A stretch of DNA of 64,000 nt, taken from positions 496,001 to 560,000 of the forward strand of contig SHNF01000009.1 in assembly GCA_004295085.1 (NCBI GenBank), written 5' to 3'. This document shows positions 7,742-17,341 of the stretch, piece by piece. This stretch comes from Planctomycetota bacterium. GTDB lineage: Bacteria; Planctomycetota; UBA1135. Under the pieces are notes generated by a model that saw only the letters and a program-made list of their open reading frames with translations, was not told where the DNA came from and did no database searches. Made by a program: the position numbers and the translations under genes. The number at the start of each line of letters is the position of its first letter. Within the stretch, counting starts at the first letter, position 1.

Positions 7742-8745
7742 GCGACGTCGCCGTGGTGCACGCGCCGGCGCTGGCCGGCGGTCCCCTGCGCCTGCTCAAC
7801 CGCGTGCTGCAGGCCTGCGGCGAGGCGTGCGCACGCTCGCTCGAGCAAGGGCGGCCCTGGCGCGCCGTGCTGGTGCTCGACGACGGCCTCACGCGCCAGC
7901 GTGACCGCGCGCTCCTGCTGCTGAACGCCTTCGGCGACCCGGTGGTCCTGGCGGGCCCGGGCAACGGCGTCTACAGCGCCGAGGAACGCGCGGCCGTGGC
8001 TGCGGCCGCACACGACCTGATGCCGCCCACCGCGGAAGCCGCCGCCGTCATCGAGCGCCTGCTGCCGGCCCCGGGCGCGGACCCCGTGGCCGCCGCCGCC
8101 GATCTGTGGCGCGCGCTCCTGCGCGATGCGGGCCTGCACGTGCGCACACTGCGCCCCGGAGAAGCGGCCGGGGAGGCGCCGGCAGCGGTGATCGGCGACG
8201 CGCCGGCGGAATGGAGCGGCACCGAGCGCGTCGCTCCACGGGAGGCCACCTGGTTCGCGCCGCGCCACCTGCAGTTGCTGCGCCAGCTGCAGCTGCCGCC
8301 CTCGGCGGCCCTGGCCGGCGAGACGATGCTGCGTGCCGCGGCCACCCCCGCCGAGGGCGGCGCGGTGCTCCAGCAGGCGCGCTCGCTGGCCGCCGAGCTC
8401 GATCGGAGGCTGGGGGCGCTGGAGGCGGCCGTGGCCGAGGATGATCCCTCGCTGCTGGGCACCGGGGCGCGCCTGCGCCGGCAGACGCGCGCCGCGGTCA
8501 AGGACTTCCTGCTGCGCGCCGAACGCAACGCCCGCAATCGCCGCGGCATCCGGGGCGCCCGCCTGCACGCCTTGGCGCAGGCACTGCGGCCCCTGGATCA
8601 GGCTCAGGAAGACCACATCGGCCTGCTCTGTGCCGCCGCCTTGTTCCGCCTGGACCTGGACCGGCTGCCCGCGGCGATCCCGCGCTGGGCCGTGGCCCCT
8701 CGCACGGGGAGGCTGCTCTTGGCCTGCGATCTTACCGACATGTAG
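7738..8745 (+). CDS. Hypothetical protein, possibly BshC-like
   Basis: 335 residues starting at the ATG that overlaps the pyrF stop (ATGA). The N-terminal half has Rossmann-like strands (AVLVLDDGLTRQRDRALLLLN, VVLAGPGNGVYSAEE). The C-terminal third is a long helical or coiled-coil stretch ending ALAQALRPLDQAQEDHIGLL, which recalls the end of BshC, the cysteine-adding enzyme of bacillithiol synthesis ('L.P.g..QER'). BshC is usually above 500 residues, so this would be short and divergent. The assignment is tentative; a hypothetical protein conserved with pyrF is the safe reading. Confidence 0.55.
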   Translation: MSDVAVVHAPALAGGPLRLLNRVLQACGEACARSLEQGRPWRAVLVLDDGLTRQRDRALLLLNAFGDPVVLAGPGNGVYSAEERAAVAAAAHDLMPPTAEAAAVIERLLPAPGADPVAAAADLWRALLRDAGLHVRTLRPGEAAGEAPAAVIGDAPAEWSGTERVAPREATWFAPRHLQLLRQLQLPPSAALAGETMLRAAATPAEGGAVLQQARSLAAELDRRLGALEAAVAEDDPSLLGTGARLRRQTRAAVKDFLLRAERNARNRRGIRGARLHALAQALRPLDQAQEDHIGLLCAAALFRLDLDRLPAAIPRWAVAPRTGRLLLACDLTDM

Positions 8746-8804
8746 TGGGGAGCAAGTCGTGGCACACAATCACCACAGTCGTATCCGCTTGTAACTGCCC
8801 GGCA

Positions 8805-8813
8805 TGGTATGCT
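8805..8813 (+). promoter_or_regulatory. Candidate extended -10 promoter for parA
   Basis: TGGTATGCT matches an extended -10 (TGnTATnnT). It ends 6 nt before the GTG at 8820, so transcription would begin at or next to the start codon, giving a leaderless message. No good -35 at the usual distance; TTGTAA at 8789 is too close. No ribosome-binding site precedes 8820, which fits. Confidence 0.4.
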
Positions 8814-8819
8814 GGCGCC

Positions 8820-9680
8820 GTGCAGGTCGTCGTCATCATCAATCAGAAGGGGGGCGTAGGAAAGACCACAGCGTGCGCCAACCTCGGCGCGGCCCTGGCG
8901 CTTGCGGGGCGCCGCGTGCTGCTGATGGACCTGGATCCACAGGCACACCTCAGCATCAGCTTCGACCGCATGCCGGCGCCGGGCGAGCCTTCCGTGTACT
9001 CGCTGCTCGCAGGTCGGCACGCGATCGAGGAGGTGGTTCGGCCCACCTCCATGGAAGGCCTCAGCGTCGCGCCCACCAATCTGGACCTCACGGGAGCTGA
9101 AACGGAGTTCGCCGCCGAGATCGGGCGCGAGACGCTGCTGCGCAACGCCCTCGAGAAGCTGCGCGCCGCGGATGCCGCGGAGATCGTGCTGCTGGACTGC
9201 CCGCCGTCGCTGGGACTCCTGTCGCTGAACGCGATGGTGGCGGCCGACCACGTGCTCATCCCGGTGCAGGCCGAGTTCTTCGCGCTGCAAGGCATGGCGC
9301 AGCTGCTGGACGTGATCGAGCGCGTGCAGCGGCGCCTGAACCCGCGTCTGAACCTGCTCGGCATCCTGGTCGGCCTGTATACCAAGCAACGCAGCCTGTC
9401 CCGGGAAGTGCTCAAGGAGCTGCACGATCACTTCGGTGCCTTGCTGTTCCCGGCGCTCGTGCGCGTGAACGTGCGTCTGGCCGAGGCGCCGAGCCACGGG
9501 CTCACCATCTTCGAGTACGCGCCGGACAGCAGCGGCGCCACGGACTTCAGCGCGGCGGCCGCGGAGCTGGAGCGGCGACTGGGCCTGCCGCCGGTCGCGC
9601 GCGCGGCGCAGGGCGCCTCCGCGGCGCGACGCGAGCGCGCGCCGGCGGCTGCGCCCGCGCAGGAAAGTGCCGTCGGATAG
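8820..9680 (+). CDS. parA: Chromosome partitioning ATPase ParA
   Basis: 286 residues from the GTG at 8820, placing the deviant Walker A motif NQKGGVGKTT at residues 8-17 as in ParA/Soj. Further landmarks are LLMDLDPQAHLS (Walker A') near 40, VLLDCPPSLGLLSLNAM (Walker B) near 125, and VPVQAEFFALQG-like IPVQAEFFALQGMAQL. It dimerises with ATP on DNA and moves ParB-parS complexes. An in-frame GTG at 8745 would overlap the previous stop but adds 25 residues before the P-loop. The last ~30 residues are an Ala/Arg-rich tail. It overlaps the cysteine desulfurase start by 14 bp. Unusually, parB is not adjacent. Confidence 0.93.
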   Translation: MQVVVIINQKGGVGKTTACANLGAALALAGRRVLLMDLDPQAHLSISFDRMPAPGEPSVYSLLAGRHAIEEVVRPTSMEGLSVAPTNLDLTGAETEFAAEIGRETLLRNALEKLRAADAAEIVLLDCPPSLGLLSLNAMVAADHVLIPVQAEFFALQGMAQLLDVIERVQRRLNPRLNLLGILVGLYTKQRSLSREVLKELHDHFGALLFPALVRVNVRLAEAPSHGLTIFEYAPDSSGATDFSAAAAELERRLGLPPVARAAQGASAARRERAPAAAPAQESAVG

Positions 9681-10839
9681 CCTCTACCTGGACTTCAACT
9701 CGGGCGCGCCGATGCGCCCGGAAGTGCTGGAGGTGTGGGTGCGCGCGGCGCGGGACGCGCCGGCGAACCCCGCGTCCCTGCACCGCCCGGGCCGGCGCGC
9801 GCAGGCCGTGGTGGAGGAGGCGCGCAGCCGTGTGGCCGAGCTGCTGCGCTGCCCTGCGCGCGAGATCGTGTTCACCAGCGGCGCGACCGAAGGCAACAAC
9901 CTGGCCCTGCTGGGCGCCGCCCGCGGCCGCGCGCGGCTGCGCGGCGCGCCGCCGGCGCTGATGTCCTCGCGCGCCGAGCACCCGAGCGTGCTCGGCCCGC
10001 TGCGCAGCCTGCAGCAGGAGGGCCACGCGCTGGTGCTCGCGCCCTTGGACCGCAGCGCGCGCGCCGACACGCGCGCACTGCTCGACGCCCTGCACGAGCG
10101 GCGCGGCGGCATCCTCGCGTGCCAGTGGGCCAACAACGAGACGGGGGCCGTGCAGGACCTGGAGGCGCTGGTGGCGGACCTGCCCGCGGACACGCACTTC
10201 CACTGCGACGCCGTGCAAGGCTTCGGCAAGCTGCCGCCACCCGCCGCGCTGTCCGCGGCGCACACCCTCGTGCTCAGCGCCCACAAGCTCGGCGGTCCCA
10301 AGGGCACGGGAGTGCTGCGCGTGCGCGAGGACGCTTTCCTCGAGCCCGTGCTCAGCGGCGGCGGCCAGCAACGCAACCTCCGGCCAGGAACGGAATCCCC
10401 GGCGGCGGCCGCGGCCTGCGCGGAGGCGCTGGCACTGGCGCTGCGGGCTCAGGACGCCTTCGCCCGGCACACAGCGGCGGCCTGCCGCCGCCTGCTGCAG
10501 CACGTCCGCGAGGACTTCCCCCTGGTGCAGGTGAACAGCCCGGACGAAACGGAGCCGCGGCTGCCGAACACCCTGAGCCTCAGTTTCCCCGGGGTGGACG
10601 GCCGCGCCCTGCTGCTGGCTTGTGACGCGGAGGGCCTCGCGCTTTCCTCCGGATCGGCCTGCGCCTCCGGCGCGGCCCAGCCGTCCGCCGTGCTGCGCGC
10701 CGCTGGGCTGTCAGAAGAACTTGCCAGGGCCACACTTAGAGTGAGCTTCGGGTGGGGTCAAAGTGAAGAGGAAGGGGAGCTCGCGGCCGCCCGCTTGCGC
10801 GTGGTGCTGCGCCGGCTCTACCAACTTGCAGATCCTTAG
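9667..10839 (+). CDS. Cysteine desulfurase (NifS/IscS family)
   Basis: 390-residue PLP-dependent class V aminotransferase starting at a GTG inside the end of parA. Motifs in order: LDFNSGAPMRPEV, FTSGATEGNNLALLG (cofactor phosphate binding), HPSVL, NNETGAVQDLE, HCDAVQGFGKLP, SAHKLGGPKGTGVL with the Schiff-base Lys near residue 206, the RPGTESPAAAAACAEAL segment, and SSGSACASGAAQPSAVL with the catalytic Cys near residue 333. It removes sulfur from cysteine for Fe-S cluster assembly or tRNA thiolation. No scaffold gene (iscU) or mnmA is adjacent, so the acceptor cannot be told. Confidence 0.92.
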   Translation: MPSDSLYLDFNSGAPMRPEVLEVWVRAARDAPANPASLHRPGRRAQAVVEEARSRVAELLRCPAREIVFTSGATEGNNLALLGAARGRARLRGAPPALMSSRAEHPSVLGPLRSLQQEGHALVLAPLDRSARADTRALLDALHERRGGILACQWANNETGAVQDLEALVADLPADTHFHCDAVQGFGKLPPPAALSAAHTLVLSAHKLGGPKGTGVLRVREDAFLEPVLSGGGQQRNLRPGTESPAAAAACAEALALALRAQDAFARHTAAACRRLLQHVREDFPLVQVNSPDETEPRLPNTLSLSFPGVDGRALLLACDAEGLALSSGSACASGAAQPSAVLRAAGLSEELARATLRVSFGWGQSEEEGELAAARLRVVLRRLYQLADP

Positions 10840-10873
10840 GCCTCGCGCGAAAGGGGCTTTGGGGTCGCGTTCG

Positions 10874-10884
10874 AAAAATATTTT
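10874..10884. other. AT-only patch upstream of dnaA
   Basis: The 11-mer AAAAATATTTT in an otherwise GC-rich 145-bp gap between the desulfurase gene and dnaA is the only strongly AT-rich point near the origin block. It could contribute to a dnaA promoter or DNA unwinding, but I see no DnaA-box cluster around it. Confidence 0.25.
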
Positions 10885-10984
10885 GGCCCTGCCGCGGCCT
10901 CCCGGACTAGTCTGGCGACATTCGGTGCGTCACTTCGATGATGCACGTAAGACATTGCCCCCAAAGTGTTTACGGAAGCAGACT

Positions 10985-12373
10985 GTGCTCAGCGCGACTC
11001 CTACCGAGCCCCTTGCGGAACTCGCGAGCACCTGGACCCGGGCGCTGGCCGCCTTGGAGAACCGGATCGGCCCCAGTGACGTCGACAACTGGTTCCGGTC
11101 GGTCCGGCTGCTGGATCTCCATGGTGGACACGCGCGCCTGGCCGTGCCTACGGATCTGCACGAACAGCGGATCCGCAAGCGCTTCCTCGGCACCCTGTGC
11201 GAGAGCCTGGGCGTCGCGGAATGCGCGTTCGAAATACAGCCCTTCAATCCGGAGCGCGAGCTGCTGGACGCCCCCGACCCGGAAACCCCCCGGCGGCCGG
11301 CGCCGGCCGTGCCGGCCGGCGAGCCGCCGCAGGAGGAGGGCACTCCCCTCAACCCCGAGTACTGCTTCGACAACTACGTCGTCGGTCCCTGCAACCGCTT
11401 CGCCCACGCCGCCGCGGTGGGCGTGTCGGACCGGCCGGCGGCGGCCTTCAATCCCCTGTTCCTGCACGGGCCCGTGGGGGTCGGCAAGACCCACCTGATG
11501 CAGGCCATCGCCCACCACCTGCTGGGGAAGGAGCCCGACCTCAAGATCCTGTTCCTCTCGTGCGAGACCTTCGTCAACCACTTCATCCGCTCCCTGCAGC
11601 AGGGCGACGTGGAGCGCTTCCGCAACCGCTACCGGCAGGCCGACGTCCTGGTGGTGGATGACATCCAGATGCTCGCGAACAAGGCGCGCACTCAGGAGGA
11701 GTTCTTCCACACCTTCAACACCTTGCACAACGCGCGCAAGCAGATCGTGCTCAGCAGCGACTCTCCGCCGCAGGACATCCCGGCCCTGCAGGAGCGTCTG
11801 GTCTCGCGCTTCAAGTGGGGCCTGGTGGCCGAGATCGAGCCCCCGTGCTTCGAGACGCGCGTGGCCATCCTGCATGCCAAGGCGCAGCGCAGCGGTCACG
11901 CCCTGGGCGACGACGTCGGCAAGTTCCTGGCCGAGCACATCCAGAGCAACGTGCGCGAGCTGGAAGGCACCCTGACGCGCATGTTCGCGATGGCGTCGCT
12001 CACCAACCGGGCGGTGGACATGGCGCTGGCGCGGGAAGTGCTCGGCCCGGCGCTGCGGGCGCGGCAGCGCATCATCCGCATGGATGACATCCTGCTGGCC
12101 GTGGTCTCGCGCTTCGGGGTCAAGGTCAGCGACCTGCAGTCGAAGCGGCGCACGCACAGCATCGTGTTCCCGCGCCAGGTGGCGATGTACCTGGCGCGTC
12201 TGATGACGTCCCTGTCCCTCGAGGAGATCGGAGGGTTCTTCGGCGGGCGCGATCACTCGACCGTGGTCTATGCCCTGGAGCGCGTGAGCGCGCGCCGGCG
12301 CGTGGACAGCGACTTCGGCGTGCTGCTGAACGAGCTGGAAGGGGACATCCGCGGCCGCGAGCTGGCCGCGTGA
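10985..12373 (+). CDS. dnaA: Chromosomal replication initiator DnaA
   Basis: 462 residues from the GTG at 10985; upstream extension of the frame enters non-coding-looking sequence. Domain I (about 1-85) includes NWFRSVRLLDLHGGHARLAVP, typical of DnaA. Domain III AAA+ shows NPLFLHGPVGVGKTHL (Walker A near residue 162), ADVLVVDDIQML (Walker B near 222), and sensor regions. Domain IV near 380-440 carries the DnaA signature (VFPRQVAMYLARLMTSLSL, then EIGGFFGGRDHSTVVYALE), which binds DnaA boxes. It opens the origin and loads the replicative helicase. A strong terminator follows, so it is separated from dnaN transcription. Confidence 0.97.
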   Translation: MLSATPTEPLAELASTWTRALAALENRIGPSDVDNWFRSVRLLDLHGGHARLAVPTDLHEQRIRKRFLGTLCESLGVAECAFEIQPFNPERELLDAPDPETPRRPAPAVPAGEPPQEEGTPLNPEYCFDNYVVGPCNRFAHAAAVGVSDRPAAAFNPLFLHGPVGVGKTHLMQAIAHHLLGKEPDLKILFLSCETFVNHFIRSLQQGDVERFRNRYRQADVLVVDDIQMLANKARTQEEFFHTFNTLHNARKQIVLSSDSPPQDIPALQERLVSRFKWGLVAEIEPPCFETRVAILHAKAQRSGHALGDDVGKFLAEHIQSNVRELEGTLTRMFAMASLTNRAVDMALAREVLGPALRARQRIIRMDDILLAVVSRFGVKVSDLQSKRRTHSIVFPRQVAMYLARLMTSLSLEEIGGFFGGRDHSTVVYALERVSARRRVDSDFGVLLNELEGDIRGRELAA

Positions 12374-12402
12374 CGCCGTCTGCGTCCACGCAGAAGCCGT
12401 GG

Positions 12403-12441
12403 AAAAGCCGTGGGTCCGCTCCGAGGAACCCGCGGCTTTTT
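12403..12441 (+). terminator. Rho-independent terminator of dnaA
   Basis: Stem GCCGTGGGT (12407-12415) pairs with ACCCGCGGC (12428-12436) with one G-U wobble, followed by five T at 12437-12441 and preceded by AAAA. It lies about 30 bp after the dnaA stop. Confidence 0.85.
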
Positions 12442-12605
12442 CCGCATCTCTCCGCAGGCGCCGCGGCCGCGCGGCCGCCCTGCCGGCAACCGGCGCTCTG
12501 TCCCCGGACACTCCCCGGGAAATCCCGCGTTCCCCGCCGCCGCAAGGACCTGCCGGGAACGACCTAAGCCCCTGCGCTCGTTGTAGTTACCAAGGCCGGC
12601 ATGGC

Positions 12606-12634
12606 TTTTTCCACACTCCGACGGCGCCTATACT
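12606..12634 (+). promoter_or_regulatory. dnaN promoter with overlapping DnaA box
   Basis: -10 box TATACT at 12629-12634, with TTTTTC at 12606-12611 at a 17-nt spacing as a weak -35. The sequence TTTTCCACA (12607-12615) fits the relaxed DnaA box TTWTNCACA and covers the -35, so DnaA could repress dnaN and the downstream genes when abundant. The regulatory effect is inference. Confidence 0.6.
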
Positions 12635-12686
12635 CTGATGACTGATTCGTTCCATGTCGGAAATACTCACCAAGAACGCCAGCGCC

Positions 12687-13827
12687 ATGAAATTCCTCAT
12701 TGACCGTCCCGCCTTCCGGGACGCGCTCCAGAGGGTGGAGATGGCCGTGGACCGCAAGCCGACCCGGCCGGTGCTGGGCGGGATCCTGATCCGCGCGGAA
12801 CGGGATTCCGTGGTCGTGGAAGCCACCGACCTGGAGATCGCCGTGCGTTACCGCATCGAGGCGGTGCAGGTGGACGCGGAAGGCTGGGCCATCGTGCCCG
12901 GCCGCGAACTGGTGGAAGTGGTGCGCGACCTGGACGCTGAAACCGTCAGCGCCTTCCTCAACGAGCAGCGGCAGTTCGAGATGGAGGCCGGCGAGGATCG
13001 CTGCACCCTCGTCACCATGGAGTCCTCGGCAGATCCCGATCCCGGCGGTGCGCCCCGCAAGAAGAGCCAGCAGTTCCCCGAGATCCCGGAACTGGGCGCG
13101 GAGCCGGACGTGGTCCTGGACAAGGCCACCTTCCTGCAGATGGTGGCGAGCACGCGTTTCGCGGTGTCGCGCGTCCACGACAGCCGCTTCCCGACAGAGG
13201 GGATCCTGTTCGAGGTCAAGGACGGGGCCGTGACCATGGTCGGCACGGACGGCCGCCGCCTGGCCTGCGTGCGCCGCCCCGCGCAGGGCGCCGCCTCCCA
13301 GCAGCGCTCGGTGCTGCTGCCCAAGGTGCTCGACCAGATCGCGCGCTTCGGCCAGGAGGAGCCGGCTACGGCCCTCGAAGCCTTCTTCCTGGGCAACCAG
13401 GTCGGCTTCCGCGTGGGCCGCCTGGAGTCGTTCGGGCGCGTCCTGGAGGGCGAGTACCCCAACTACGACAGCGTCATCCCCAAGGGTGGCAAGCACGTCC
13501 TGCGCGCGCAGCGCGAGCAGCTGAGCAAGAAGCTGCGCCTGGCCAGCCATCTCACCACGGACGCCGCCGCCGTGGTGCGGCTGCAGGTCGCGCCGGACAC
13601 GATGGAGATCTCCGCCGAGCACGAGGGCCGCGGCCGCGCCGCCGCCACCCTGGAAGTGGAGTACGAAGGCCCCGGCTTCACCACGCTGTTCAATCCCATC
13701 TTCCTGCTGGAAGGGCTCAAGGCGGCCCACGGCGAGGGCGTCGAGCTGCAGATGGAGGATCCCGCGCGTCCGGCTCGATTCCGGCTGGGCGAGGACTACA
13801 CCTACGTGGTGATGCCGCTGACCACCT

Positions 13828-13835
<8 letters not shown>
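12687..13835 (+). CDS. dnaN: DNA polymerase III beta sliding clamp
   Basis: 382 residues from the ATG at 12687, which gives the family-typical start MKFLIDRPAF; an in-frame ATG at 12654 adds 11 residues. Three beta-clamp domains are recognisable: RPVLGGILIRAERDSVVVEATDLEIAV in domain 1, FAVSRVHDSRFPTEGILFEV and VGTDGRRLA in domain 2, and FNPIFLLEGLKA plus the C-terminal YTYVVMPLT in domain 3. It tethers polymerase III to DNA. A short acidic/basic insert (ESSADPDPGGAPRKKS) lies between domains 1 and 2. Its stop overlaps the possible TTG start of the DUF721 gene. Confidence 0.95.
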
Positions 13836-16607
<2,772 letters not shown>

Positions 16608-16674
16608 TCCAGGCAATGGCCTCCTGGCGGCGGGGGGAGGAAGGGAAGTGGTAGCGCGGGTGCCGCGTCTGCCA

Positions 16675-17256
16675 TTAGAGAGGCGCAAGGTTCAGTTCGG
16701 TGAATCTTTCGAACAGCCCCCGCACCGTGTCCGCTTGGGCATCAACCTGCACGGTGATCAAGTACTCCGTTTCCACGATCAAAGGCGCGACATTCGTGCC
16801 GTTGATCAAATGCACGCTCGTCCAGAAGCGCCAGGTGGCATTCTTGTTCTCGATCAGTGGGAAGTTGAACTTGATGCGCCACTGGCCGGACGACGGGTCG
16901 AAATACAGGCACGTATGCGACTGCGGGGCGACATGCACCTGCGGGCTGCCCGACGTAGCCCCGTAGCGGAGCGTTGTGTATGCGGCGAGCGGCTTGGCTA
17001 GCGCGTCGAGGAGAATGTCACTGAACTTGCCCGGCTCTTTCCAGAAGTTCTGCAGTGGCACACCTTTCGTTCTCCAGGCATTGAACAAGTCCTTGATCTT
17101 GTGGCCGTTCAGAGAGGGGGGACCCATGACCTGCTCGTCGATGCTCGCCGCCAAGTCGTTCCATTCCTTGGCATCGCCGGCCGGCACGCTAGGCGCGGTG
17201 TGGTCGCGCACATGTCCTTGGAGAAAGAGAGTACCGACAGCATCTTCCTTATTCAT
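16675..17256 (-). CDS. Unknown soluble protein downstream of the kinase-FGE gene
   Basis: 193 residues, no signal peptide or membrane segment. A strong ribosome-binding site AAGGAG precedes the ATG at 17256 by 8 nt, clearly fixing the start and suggesting high translation, unusual in this window. The C-terminal half alternates strands (TCLYFDPSSGQWRIKFNFPL, WRFWTSVHLINGTNVAPLIV, TEYLITVQVDAQ) and may be a beta-sandwich. I do not recognise the family. It lies 85 bp after the kinase-FGE gene on the same strand, so it may be co-transcribed with the sigma-kinase pair. Base composition looks less GC-rich than gyrB beside it, hinting at later acquisition. Confidence 0.7.
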   Translation of the reverse strand: MNKEDAVGTLFLQGHVRDHTAPSVPAGDAKEWNDLAASIDEQVMGPPSLNGHKIKDLFNAWRTKGVPLQNFWKEPGKFSDILLDALAKPLAAYTTLRYGATSGSPQVHVAPQSHTCLYFDPSSGQWRIKFNFPLIENKNATWRFWTSVHLINGTNVAPLIVETEYLITVQVDAQADTVRGLFERFTELNLAPL

Positions 17257-17341
17257 GAAAGAATCTCCTTAAGGTTGCAATCTACGGTGCAACGAGAACG
17301 CTCGTTCCTGGAGGACGCCACTCGTATGGAGCACCAACGGC

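Larger units (their letters stand above)
12374..12686. other. dnaA-dnaN intergenic region, possible origin component
   Basis: About 310 bp without a gene. It contains the dnaA terminator (12403-12441), a GC-rich stretch without evident signal, and near the end a DnaA box TTTTCCACA at 12607-12615 overlapping the dnaN promoter. Many bacteria place oriC here or upstream of dnaA; one convincing box is not enough to call oriC. Confidence 0.4.

Noticed and set aside
4480-9260. Other CACGTG cores as further parS sites
   Set aside because: None has the flanking GTTT/AAAC arms.
12398-12446. DnaA-box-like CGTGGAAAA and TTTTCCGCA
   Set aside because: Each misses one key base and both overlap the arms or tails of the dnaA terminator, which explains them.
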